Below, one piece after another: positions 25,412-33,367 of a DNA stretch of 41,918 nt (positions within the stretch are counted from its first letter, which is position 1; each line of letters begins with the position of its first letter). Position numbers and translations under genes: made by a program. This DNA is from Clostridium sp. (GTDB lineage: Bacteria; Bacillota; Clostridia; Clostridiales; Clostridiaceae), in the NCBI GenBank assembly GCA_029257045.1, contig JARIDB010000091.1:1-41918 (forward strand), in the 5' to 3' direction. A model generated the notes under the pieces. The model was not told the origin of the DNA. It did no database searches and saw only the letters and a program-made list of their open reading frames with translations.

Positions 25412-26458
25412 ATGAATAAATTAAAGTATGTAGACAAGGAAATACTTTGTCAATATAGTTTAAGTGAAGAATTTTTTAACAGCCTAGGACTTGAAATAGA
25501 TGATATAATACCCCTTAGAAAAGTATTTGTACTATTCACAAATGAGGGGAAAAAGATACTTAAAATTACTGATTCTAAAGAAGAGAGAATAAACTTTATA
25601 AATGAGTCTTTAAAATATATAAAAGAAGAATATCCAAAGGTTCTAAGTTATTTTCAGTGTAAAAGTGGTAGGGTTATTAATGAATATAATAATAAGAATT
25701 ATGTTATTTTGGATATGATAGAAGGTCGTGAGTCCACCTTTACAAATCCAGTGGAAGTTGAGCTATGTGCAAAGGCAATAGCTAATATGCATAACGCATC
25801 GAAAGGAATATTTAATAAATTTGATGCTAATTTGATAAATGGAAACCTAGGAGATTATTTACCAGAATATTTTAAGATTGCTTTAGATGATATTGAAAGT
25901 ATAAAGGAATATGTTAAAAGATTAAAAAATCCTTCTGAATTTGACTGTATATTTTTAGAAAATGTAGATAAATATATTAATCAAATAAAAAAAACACAAG
26001 AATTATTAGCTATGACTAAATATAATGAAATTATTGAAGATTACAATAAAAGAGTTTTATGCCATAACGACTTAGCTCATCATAATTTTATTGTAGATGG
26101 GGAAGATATAAAAATTATAGATTTTGATTATTGCAAAATTGATACCAGATCTGTAGATATAGCTAATTACTCATTAAAGGCTATTAAAAATAGTTGCTAT
26201 GATATGAGTAAGTTCAAATCCATAATAGATGGATATAACAGTATAGATAAACTAGGCAAAGAAGAAATAAAATTAATATATATATTATTTAACTTCCCAA
26301 GAGATTTTGTAACAATTTCAAGAGATTATTATTTTAAACAAAAAAGATGGGAAAATGAAGTATTTATAAATAGATTAAAGGATAAGATTAGTGTTGAAGT
26401 TTACAGGCAAAACTTTTTAAATAGTTACATTCTTGAAATGAAGGATTACTTTTATTAA
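25412..26458 (+). CDS. CotS-family spore coat protein with kinase fold, copy 2
   Basis: 348-aa relative of the two other CotS proteins here, more divergent at the N-terminus. The catalytic loop reads CHNDLAHHN (HxDxxxxN kept) and the metal motif is IIDFDYC. The N-lobe has KILKITDSKEERINF with a candidate ATP-binding Lys. It is third in the cotS operon, with AGGAGG 8 bp before the ATG and 3 bp after the previous stop. Its stop codon lies inside the strong bidirectional terminator that follows. Confidence 0.86.
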   Translation: MNKLKYVDKEILCQYSLSEEFFNSLGLEIDDIIPLRKVFVLFTNEGKKILKITDSKEERINFINESLKYIKEEYPKVLSYFQCKSGRVINEYNNKNYVILDMIEGRESTFTNPVEVELCAKAIANMHNASKGIFNKFDANLINGNLGDYLPEYFKIALDDIESIKEYVKRLKNPSEFDCIFLENVDKYINQIKKTQELLAMTKYNEIIEDYNKRVLCHNDLAHHNFIVDGEDIKIIDFDYCKIDTRSVDIANYSLKAIKNSCYDMSKFKSIIDGYNSIDKLGKEEIKLIYILFNFPRDFVTISRDYYFKQKRWENEVFINRLKDKISVEVYRQNFLNSYILEMKDYFY

Positions 26459-26509
26459 ACCCAAAAAGACAAAACTACTTTATTAAATAGTTTTGTCTTT
26501 TTGGGTTTA
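26456..26509. terminator. bidirectional terminator holding both convergent stop codons
   Basis: A perfect 21-bp stem (26457-26477 with 26488-26508) has a 10-nt loop, and runs of five A/T within the arms. The TAA of the CotS copy 2 gene and the TAA of the minus-strand glycosyltransferase each fall at a foot of the hairpin. Confidence 0.93.
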
Positions 26510-27625
26510 GAAATAAATAATTTTTTCATAGGCTTTAATAGTTTCCTTAGCTGTTATATCCCATGAAAAGTTTGAACTTTTTTTAAGTCCAGACTCAATC
26601 ATTTTATTTCTAAGATCTGTATTACTTAAAACTGTTTCTATAGAAGTTTTAAGTTCATCAGTATTATTAGGATTTATCAATAAAGCAGAACCTGTACAGA
26701 TTTCAGGAATAGAAGTTACGTTAGATGTTATTACAGGAGTTCCACAGGCCATTGCTTCTAAAGGAGGCAGTCCAAAACCTTCATAGAATGATGGATAAAC
26801 TAATAACTCAGAAGCATTATAGAAAATTGGTAAATCTTCAAGTGGAATAAAATCAGTAAATATTACATCATCTTCAACATTGAGTTCTATACTACGGTTT
26901 TTATATATTTCATAAGATAATCCCCTTTTACCCGTAATAACTAACTTTAGGCCTTTTTTATATTCTAAGGATAAAAGGGAAAAAGCTTCTATTATACCTA
27001 ATATATTTTTTCTTGGACTAAAACCACCTACATAAAGAAGAAACTTATCTTTTATTCCATATTTTTTTAAAAGGAGGTTTTTACAATAGTCCCTATTTAA
27101 AGGTTTGTATATTTCTTCAGCAGCTAGGTGAGTTACAAAGATTTTATCAAGAGGAAAATTAAATCCTTTTGCAATATCTTGCTTAGAAAATTCAGACACC
27201 GTAAGAATACCATCACAATTATCTATTATTTTAGGAAGTTCATTATTGAAAATTGAGAGATAGCGATTGCTTACAGTATCAGGCATTCTTAAGGGGATTA
27301 TATCATGTAATGTAATAGTGTTATGGCAAGATATTTTAGTAGAAAGACCAACCCCATTTTGAGGTACATGATAGATATCAAGTTTACTATCATTAAAGTT
27401 ATTTTCAACACTAACTTCATCCCAAAAGTTAGAAATTGAAGTTGCTTTAACAGACTTAGTTTTAAAATTCTCCTTTAAATAAAGATCGGAGTTTTCTGGA
27501 AGAAATACAAGATAGTCATTTATAGTATCAACTTTATTAATACTATTAATAAGTTGATATGTATAGGTTCCAATGCCTGTACCTCTATACCATTTAGCTG
27601 CTCTTCCATCTATGCCTATTTTCAT
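26507..27625 (-). CDS. GT4-family glycosyltransferase, spore coat cluster, copy 2
   Basis: 372-aa paralogue of the 22352-23476 protein with the same layout: MKIGIDGRAAKWYRGTGIGT at the start, LYVGGFSPRKNI in the donor domain, and PSFYEGFGLPPLEAMACGTP with the E-x7-E pair. It too is divergent from a CotS gene (27731), with 105 bp between, so a glycosyltransferase/CotS divergent unit appears twice. Likely a coat or spore-surface sugar transferase like Bacillus CotSA; donor and acceptor unknown. AAAGGA precedes the start. Confidence 0.88.
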   Translation of the reverse strand: MKIGIDGRAAKWYRGTGIGTYTYQLINSINKVDTINDYLVFLPENSDLYLKENFKTKSVKATSISNFWDEVSVENNFNDSKLDIYHVPQNGVGLSTKISCHNTITLHDIIPLRMPDTVSNRYLSIFNNELPKIIDNCDGILTVSEFSKQDIAKGFNFPLDKIFVTHLAAEEIYKPLNRDYCKNLLLKKYGIKDKFLLYVGGFSPRKNILGIIEAFSLLSLEYKKGLKLVITGKRGLSYEIYKNRSIELNVEDDVIFTDFIPLEDLPIFYNASELLVYPSFYEGFGLPPLEAMACGTPVITSNVTSIPEICTGSALLINPNNTDELKTSIETVLSNTDLRNKMIESGLKKSSNFSWDITAKETIKAYEKIIYF

Positions 27626-27730
27626 GATGTATCCTTTCGCATTGTTTTTAATTTATTATATTAAAGATAGGTATAAAATGTTAATAAAAGAATAGATATA
27701 GTCATATAAATATAAAGGAGGTGGGAGTAT

Positions 27731-28732
27731 ATGATGAGAGAATTTGAAATCGAAAGACAATTTGATATAAAAATAGAAACAATAAAGGCAAATAGGGGAA
27801 TATATTACATTAAAAGTAATAAAGGTGAAAGGTGTTTAAAAAAAATAAATTATGGCCCACAAAAACTATTATTTGTTTATGGAGCAAAGGAACATTTAAT
27901 TGAGAAAGGTTTTAACAGCGTAGATAGATATTTTTTAAACATAAATCAAGAACCCTATGCCTTGGTAAATGAAGATCTTTATACTTTATCAGAGTGGATA
28001 GACGGAAGAGAATGTGATTTTCATAATATAGAAGAAGTTAAATTAGCAGCAAAAACATTAGCTACAATGCATGAGGCTTCCAAAGGGTATGATCCTCCTG
28101 AGAACTCTAAGCTTAAGAGTGATTTAGGAAGATGGATAAACCTCATGAAAAAAAGAATAAAATCCTTTGATAAGATGAGAGATATGGTTAGGAAAAAAGG
28201 CAATAAGAATCAGTTTGATATGACGTACTTAAAATCCATGGAGTTTTATAAAAATATTGGAAAGCAGGCATTAAAAACTTTAGAAGAGTCAGAATATGAA
28301 AAACTTTGTGAAATTGCTGAAATTGAAAAAGGTTTCTGTCATCACGATTTTACTTATCATAATATAGTATTGGATAAAGATAATAATTGTAATGTTATAG
28401 ATTTTGATTATTGCAAAAGAGAAATTAGAGCCTTTGATATATCTAATTTTATGATAAAGGTTTTAAAAAGAGTTGATTGGAATATAGAATTTGCAAAGGC
28501 TATTATAGAGTCCTATAATGAAGTTTCACCTCTTATGGAATGTGAATATAAGGTTTTATATGCTTATTTACAATTTCCACAAAGGTATTGGAGATTAGCT
28601 AATAGATATTACTATAATGAAGTTAATTGGGGACAAAATACTTTTGGTGGGAAAATTGAATCTATAATAGAAGAACAAGAGCCTATGATGGACTTTTTAA
28701 ATGAGTTTAATAAGGAATATAAAATAGATTAA
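27731..28732 (+). CDS. CotS-family spore coat protein with kinase fold, copy 3
   Basis: 333 aa, closer to copy 1 than to copy 2. The N-lobe motif GIYYIKSNKGERCLKKINYG is characteristic of CotS proteins. The catalytic loop is CHHDFTYHN and the metal motif VIDFDYC, both intact. The C-terminal block YAYLQFPQRYWRLANRYYYN aligns with copy 1. AAGGAGG lies 9 bp before the first ATG of an ATG-ATG pair. It is transcribed alone and closed by a terminator. Divergent from glycosyltransferase copy 2. Confidence 0.88.
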   Translation: MMREFEIERQFDIKIETIKANRGIYYIKSNKGERCLKKINYGPQKLLFVYGAKEHLIEKGFNSVDRYFLNINQEPYALVNEDLYTLSEWIDGRECDFHNIEEVKLAAKTLATMHEASKGYDPPENSKLKSDLGRWINLMKKRIKSFDKMRDMVRKKGNKNQFDMTYLKSMEFYKNIGKQALKTLEESEYEKLCEIAEIEKGFCHHDFTYHNIVLDKDNNCNVIDFDYCKREIRAFDISNFMIKVLKRVDWNIEFAKAIIESYNEVSPLMECEYKVLYAYLQFPQRYWRLANRYYYNEVNWGQNTFGGKIESIIEEQEPMMDFLNEFNKEYKID

Positions 28733-28757
28733 AAAAAAGTGCTATTAGCACTTTTTT
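28731..28757 (+). terminator. terminator of CotS copy 3
   Basis: An A-rich lead, stem GTGCT with AGCAC around a 3-nt loop, and six T form a compact intrinsic terminator directly after the stop codon. Confidence 0.85.
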
Positions 28758-28767
28758 ATTTTATATA

Positions 28768-28897
28768 GAATTATAATAACGAATCCTAGGTATAAGTTAT
28801 TATAATTCCATACTTAAGTTTTTAAATTGATATATAAGTTTTAATTGGATTGAAAGGTAATTATGGAATAAGAAAACTTATATATGCTACCTTTTTT
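28768..28897. repeat. stacked inverted repeats upstream of yabG
   Basis: Three dyads lie here. A 13-bp perfect repeat pairs 28768-28780 with 28796-28808 (15-nt spacer). A 12-bp perfect repeat pairs 28831-28842 with 28873-28884 (30-nt spacer). A 7-bp repeat pairs AAAGGTA (28853-28859) with TACCTTT (28888-28894), interlocked with the second and followed by T to 28897. The last could be a terminator competing with the 12-bp stem. Confidence 0.6.
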
Positions 28898-28901
28898 ATG
28901 T

Positions 28902-28929
28902 ACGAATACCTAGAGAAAAACATAATATA
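28902..28929 (+). promoter_or_regulatory. candidate sigma-K promoter for yabG
   Basis: An AC at 28902-28903, a 17-bp spacer and CATAATATA at 28921-28929 match the sigma-K pattern AC then CATAnnnTA. It lies 30 bp before the start. Bacillus yabG is transcribed by sigma-K in the mother cell. Confidence 0.5.
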
Positions 28930-28958
28930 ATTATAAATCAATACAATAAGAGGGAAAA

Positions 28959-29849
28959 ATGGAAATAGGGGATTTAGTAGTTAGAAGATCTTATGATAAA
29001 GATATTACTTTTAAGATAATTGATATTAAAAAAGATAAGGATGGAAACTTAGTATATATGTTAAAGGGAATATGTATAAGAATAATAGCAGATTCAAAAA
29101 AAGAGGATTTGGAAAAGGTAAGTAAAGAGTTTGTTGGTAAAAAGGAAAAGATATTAAATAGTAGAGTTAATGAAGTCCTTAAAAAGGCTGTTTCTCTAAG
29201 AGGAGATAATGAAGCCAATGAAGCATTAAAAAATTTAAATAGAGGAAGTAAAAGTAATAAACAAAAGGAAAATAAAGATTTGATTTTCGGAAGACCAGGA
29301 AAAATACTTCATATAGATGGAGATAGTGAATATTTAGAGATGTGCCTTAAAGTATATAAACAACTATCGCTGGATGCTGTAGGAAGGGCTATAGCGGAGA
29401 TAGATCAACCTAAGGTTATAGTAGACTTAGTTAGAGAGATAAAACCTGATATAGTTGTTTTAACAGGCCATGATAGTGTTATTAGAGATACGGAAGATTA
29501 CTTAAATTTAGATAATTATAGAAATTCAAGGCATTATATAGATTCGGTTAAGGCTCTTAGAAATTATAATTCAAGCTATGATGAATTAGTTATATTTGCA
29601 GGAGCTTGTCAAAGTTGCTATGAGTGCATGTTAGACGCTGGAGCTAATTTTGCAAGTTCTCCAAATAGAGTTTTAATTCATTGTTTAGATCCTGTATTAG
29701 TCTGCGAAAGAATAGCTTATACAAGAATAGATCAAGTTGTGTCTATAACAGATGTAATAAACAATACAATAACAGGTATAAAAGGAATTGGAGGATTACA
29801 AACTAGGGGGAAGTATAGAGAAGGTTATCCAAGATCAGCATATCTATAA
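28959..29849 (+). CDS. yabG: sporulation-specific coat protease YabG
   Basis: Cysteine protease that trims spore coat and cortex-associated proteins late in sporulation. The N-terminus MEIGDLVVRRSYDKDITFKI is diagnostic. The protease half (about 112-296) has ILHIDGDSEYLE, the His of LTGHD (H171) and the Cys of FAGACQSC (C217), the likely dyad. The linker near residues 90-108 is Lys/Asn-rich. The 296-aa length is normal. It is followed by veg, as in Bacillus (yabG-veg). In clostridia YabG also processes germination proteins. A sigma-K-like promoter precedes it. Confidence 0.95.
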   Translation: MEIGDLVVRRSYDKDITFKIIDIKKDKDGNLVYMLKGICIRIIADSKKEDLEKVSKEFVGKKEKILNSRVNEVLKKAVSLRGDNEANEALKNLNRGSKSNKQKENKDLIFGRPGKILHIDGDSEYLEMCLKVYKQLSLDAVGRAIAEIDQPKVIVDLVREIKPDIVVLTGHDSVIRDTEDYLNLDNYRNSRHYIDSVKALRNYNSSYDELVIFAGACQSCYECMLDAGANFASSPNRVLIHCLDPVLVCERIAYTRIDQVVSITDVINNTITGIKGIGGLQTRGKYREGYPRSAYL

Positions 29850-29860
29850 ATTTGATTATA

Positions 29861-29898
29861 AGAAAATCTATCTGAAAAAAGATGGATTTTCTTTTTTT
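29861..29898 (+). terminator. terminator of yabG
   Basis: A 12-bp stem (29861-29872 with 29881-29892, one G-U wobble), an 8-nt loop and seven T follow the stop by 11 bp. Confidence 0.92.
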
Positions 29899-30009
29899 GA
29901 TATAAAAGAAGATATAGAAGTGAGGTATTAAAATAGTTGTATAAAATAACCTAACATAGGAATAATAAGAAGTGAATAGGCATTATATAAAAATAATAAA
30001 AAAATACAT

Positions 30010-30077
30010 TGACAACTTATTTTAAAAGTGATAAAATATAAATTTTGTTTGACAAAAAATGAGAAATGGTGTATAGT
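30010..30077 (+). promoter_or_regulatory. tandem sigma-A promoters of veg
   Basis: Two consensus TTGACA boxes are visible. The first (30010-30015) is followed after 17 bp by TAAAAT (30033-30038). The second (30050-30055) is followed after 16 bp by TATAGT (30072-30077). The Bacillus veg gene likewise has strong tandem vegetative promoters. The second promoter overlaps the ATG at 30066, which rules that codon out as the start for its transcript. Confidence 0.85.
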
Positions 30078-30101
30078 ATAATTAAGAAAGAAGGTGTTTA
30101 T

Positions 30102-30338
30102 GTGGAAAGTGTAAAGACTATCGCTACTATAAAAAGAAGCATAGAAGATCACGTAGGGGAAAAAGTGACTTTAAAAGCAAACGGTGGAAGAAAGAAAATC
30201 CTAGTAAACAACGGAGTAATTGAAAGTGCTCATCCTAGCATTTTTGTTGTAAGACTTGAAAGTGACACTCAGAGAACAATAACATATAGTTATTCAGACG
30301 TATTAACCAAAACAGTACAACTGTATTTTTCTTTATAG
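30102..30338 (+). CDS. veg: Veg protein
   Basis: Small conserved Firmicute protein; in Bacillus subtilis it promotes biofilm gene expression and affects spore outgrowth. The mature reading starts with GTG at 30102 (78 aa: MESVKTIATIKRS...), since AAGGTG ends 5 bp upstream and a promoter overlaps the upstream in-frame ATG at 30066. Family blocks are VGEKVTLKANGGRKK, HPSIFVVRLE and TITYSYSDVLTKTV. Position after yabG is conserved. The very strong promoter pair predicts high vegetative expression. Confidence 0.93.
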   Translation: MESVKTIATIKRSIEDHVGEKVTLKANGGRKKILVNNGVIESAHPSIFVVRLESDTQRTITYSYSDVLTKTVQLYFSL

Positions 30339-30342
30339 AAAA

Positions 30343-30373
30343 TGGAGCTTCATAAAGAGGCTCCAAATTTTTT
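30343..30373 (+). terminator. terminator of veg
   Basis: A short TGGAGC/GCTCCA stem with an 11-nt loop is followed by AA and seven T, 4 bp after the stop codon. Confidence 0.85.
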
Positions 30374-30703
30374 TATAAAAAAAGAAAGATGGTGGGTATC
30401 CATCTTTCAACTATGGTATAAAAGGGTATTGAGAATTTATGAGAGGTTATATGGTCAATAACCATCTTTATAATACGACATATTTTCCTACCTGTCAACA
30501 ATTTATATGAAAAAACAGAGAAAATAAATAAGTATTTTAATAAATTTCGACAAGATATCCCATAAATTAAAGGTTTATGTTAAAAATATCTATAAATTTG
30601 TAAGAATTTGAATATATTTTTTTAGAAACTTTTATATAAAACTTGAATAAACATATAGCGTTAGAAATATATTTTATAATAGGTATTATGTGGGAGGGAT
30701 TAT
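30374..30703. other. gap between veg and sipL with alternative hairpins
   Basis: No gene is seen. GAAAGATGG (30384-30392) pairs with CCATCTTTC (30400-30408); read on the minus strand this hairpin ends in seven T and is a plausible terminator. AAAGATGGT (30385-30393) could instead pair with ACCATCTTT at 30461-30469. The right-hand part is AT-rich and has CATATAGC at 30652-30659, a weak sigma-E-like -10 for sipL. Confidence 0.45.
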
Positions 30704-32287
30704 ATGTCACAAATAGATGTAATAAAAGAAATGGTTAGGTATGAACAATTACTTAGAGAAAGTTCAACAAATCATGTACTAAAGGGAGAATATTTAATTA
30801 GAGATTCTCAATATCCTGATATGAAAGAAGTATTAGGAGTTGATGCTAAATCTACTATAACTAATAAAGAGGTCTTAGGGGACAAGATTATGGTAGAAGG
30901 AACACTTAATTATATAGTATTTTACCTACCAAAAGATGAAGCTTTAATGGAAGGTCCAATGAATAGAATACACTCAGTTATATTTACAGACAAGTTTACA
31001 AACTATCTTGATCTTAATAATGATGAACATAATGTTTGGTTTGATGTTGAGTGTGAGATAGAACATATTGAAGCTAACTGGATGAATGAAAGAAAAGTTG
31101 GCATTGATGGAGTAATAACTTTAAATTGGGAAATCTATAAAAATGGAGAATTTGAATATGTAGAGGATATTGAAGGTAAAGATGATATTCAAACACTTAA
31201 AAAAGAAGAAGTACTTACTGGAATAAAGGGAGAAAAAGAAATTGACCTAATGGCTAAGGCTATATTAAAGGTTTCAATGGATAAACCACCTATAGATGAA
31301 ATATTAAAATGTATGATGACTATTCATAAAAAAGAAATAAAGGTAGTTGAAGATAAATTCTATGTAGGCTGTTATTGTAAAATAAACATCTTATATAAAT
31401 CATATGAAACTAATGAACTTATTTGTATTCAAGACGATGTTTACTTATCTAAAGAAGAAGAGTTACCAGGAATATCTTCAGATATGTTTTCTTTAACAAA
31501 TCTTTGCGTAAAAAATTATGATTGTATGATAAGTGAAGATGATTTAGGAGAAAATAGAGTTGTTAATGTCGAACTTTTGATAAAAGGAAATATAAAAGTC
31601 TATGACAAAGATAATGTTGAGATGTTGAAAGATGCTTATTCACCAACAATGAATCTTGAATTAAAGAAAGAAAATAAGAGCTTTGGAGATATTCATTCTA
31701 TAGCATCTAGTGAAACTGTAGTTAAAGATAATATAAAAATAAAAAATGACGAGGACAGAATTGAGGAAATTGTATATGTTTCGTCTAATCCATTTATCCT
31801 AGAAAAGCACATAAAGGATGATAGAGTTAAGATTGATGGAGTTATAAAACTATCAATAATTTATAAAATAGCTGGAGAAGAATTAAGATATGGAATATTA
31901 GTTGATGAAATTCCATTTAATACATCAGTAGATGTAAGAAACTCTAAATCGGAAATGGATGTAATAGTTAGGGCTTGCTTAGAAAGCATAGATTCTACAA
32001 TAGAAGGAAATTCAATAGCTGTAAGAGCTAACTTAGGATTCCTAATAAAGGTATGCTACAAAAGAACTGTAGAAGTTTTAGTTGATGCTATAGAAACAGA
32101 GGGATCTCCTAATGAAAAGAAAGCATCTATAACTATATATGTTGTAGGAGAAAAAGACACCTTATGGGATTTAGCTAAAAAGTATAATACAACTATAGAA
32201 GAACTTAGGAAAATAAATGAATTGGATATGGATGAAGAAGTTAAAATGGGAGGTAAGATAATAATTCCAGGAAGAGCTATGTTTTAA
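30704..32287 (+). CDS. sipL: SPOCS (DUF3794) and LysM spore coat anchor, SipL-type
   Basis: 527-aa protein with repeated SPOCS/DUF3794 modules (about residues 30-160, 175-310 and 345-460) and one C-terminal LysM (about 478-525: VVGEKDTLWDLAKKYNTT). This layout matches Clostridioides difficile SipL, the partner of SpoIVA that fixes the basal coat layer to the forespore and does the job of Bacillus SpoVID; the LysM binds SpoIVA. GGGAGGG precedes the start. SpoIVA is not in this window. It is transcribed alone, with a strong terminator after it. Alternative: another member of the DUF3794-LysM family. Confidence 0.85.
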   Translation: MSQIDVIKEMVRYEQLLRESSTNHVLKGEYLIRDSQYPDMKEVLGVDAKSTITNKEVLGDKIMVEGTLNYIVFYLPKDEALMEGPMNRIHSVIFTDKFTNYLDLNNDEHNVWFDVECEIEHIEANWMNERKVGIDGVITLNWEIYKNGEFEYVEDIEGKDDIQTLKKEEVLTGIKGEKEIDLMAKAILKVSMDKPPIDEILKCMMTIHKKEIKVVEDKFYVGCYCKINILYKSYETNELICIQDDVYLSKEEELPGISSDMFSLTNLCVKNYDCMISEDDLGENRVVNVELLIKGNIKVYDKDNVEMLKDAYSPTMNLELKKENKSFGDIHSIASSETVVKDNIKIKNDEDRIEEIVYVSSNPFILEKHIKDDRVKIDGVIKLSIIYKIAGEELRYGILVDEIPFNTSVDVRNSKSEMDVIVRACLESIDSTIEGNSIAVRANLGFLIKVCYKRTVEVLVDAIETEGSPNEKKASITIYVVGEKDTLWDLAKKYNTTIEELRKINELDMDEEVKMGGKIIIPGRAMF

Positions 32288-32299
32288 AAAGTAATTATA

Positions 32300-32338
32300 T
32301 GGGCTGTTACGCAGTAGAATGCGTAACAGCTCATTTTT
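32300..32338 (+). terminator. terminator of sipL
   Basis: A 14-bp GC-containing stem (32300-32313 with 32320-32333, one G-U pair), a 6-nt loop and five T follow the stop by 12 bp. Confidence 0.93.
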
Positions 32339-32550
32339 GTATAATTTAGAATTTAAAAGTTAGAATTAATGTTGAAATTCTTATGAAATTCATTAGAATT
32401 CTTTTGCGTAAATTAGACTTTGGTTTGTTTATATATCATGTATGTATTTTTAATTTTATATTACAAACTTTAAAAATGAAATTTATTAATTGAATAAGAA
32501 AATTAAAGAATGGATAAAATAAGAAATGCATAATGATAAGAGGTGAATTT

Positions 32551-33363
32551 ATGTCGGAAAAAATTAAAGGTGATTTAATAATAATTGGAGGAGCGGAAGA
32601 TAAAGAAGGAGATAAAGAAGTATTAAAAAAAGTCTGTAATTCAATAAATCAAGATAAAGATATTATCTTGATTGCAACTGTTGCAACGGAATATCCAAAA
32701 GAGGCTTTTGAGAAATATAAAAAAGTATTTAATGGTCTTAAAGTTAAAAACATTCAAGGGCTAAATATAAAAGAAAGATTAGATTCTTCAAAAGTTGAAA
32801 ATATAGAACTTGTAGAAAAAGCTTCTTTAATATTTTTCACAGGGGGAGACCAACTTAGAATAACAAGCTTAATAGGGGGAACACCTTTATATGAAGCTTT
32901 AAAGAGTTCTGTAAATAAAGGGTGCATAATGGTTGGAACTTCGGCAGGAGCTTCTGTAATGAGTGATACTATGATAGTAAAAGGAGAGGATGATGAATCT
33001 CCTAAAAAGTCATCAATAAAGATGGCTCCAGGACTAGGATTTTTAAATGGTGTAATTATAGATCAACATTTTGCTCAAAGAGGAAGAATTGGAAGATTAC
33101 TAGAAGGTATTGCACAAAATCCAGAAATTCTTGGTATAGGAATAGATGAAGATACTGCTTTAGTAGTTAAAGATAATGGTGAAGCGGAAATAATAGGGAA
33201 TGGTGCTATATATTTTTTAGATGCCAGTAATATTACTTATACAAACGTTTCGGAACAAAATTCAGATGAAATATTAAGTATTTCTAACGTTAAATTACAT
33301 GTATTAAAAGAAGGAAATAGATTTAATTTATTAACTAAGTTACCTTTTGAGGAGGAAAATTAA
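32551..33363 (+). CDS. cphB: cyanophycinase
   Basis: Serine-type exopeptidase that splits cyanophycin into beta-Asp-Arg dipeptides. The N-terminus KGDLIIIGGAEDKEGD, nucleophile elbow GTSAGASVMSD and HFAQRGRIGRL are family signatures. The length from the ATG at 32551 is 270 aa, which is normal. That start has AAGAGGTG 6 bp upstream; the in-frame ATG at 32533 has none. Cytoplasmic, with no signal peptide. The synthetase gene starts 4 bp after the stop, so synthesis and breakdown are in one operon. Confidence 0.94.
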   Translation: MSEKIKGDLIIIGGAEDKEGDKEVLKKVCNSINQDKDIILIATVATEYPKEAFEKYKKVFNGLKVKNIQGLNIKERLDSSKVENIELVEKASLIFFTGGDQLRITSLIGGTPLYEALKSSVNKGCIMVGTSAGASVMSDTMIVKGEDDESPKKSSIKMAPGLGFLNGVIIDQHFAQRGRIGRLLEGIAQNPEILGIGIDEDTALVVKDNGEAEIIGNGAIYFLDASNITYTNVSEQNSDEILSISNVKLHVLKEGNRFNLLTKLPFEEEN

Positions 33364-33367
33364 TAAA

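Noticed and set aside
30066-30101. Upstream ATG as the veg start
   Set aside because: It overlaps the second veg promoter and has no ribosome site; the GTG at 30102 has AAGGTG and fits family length.
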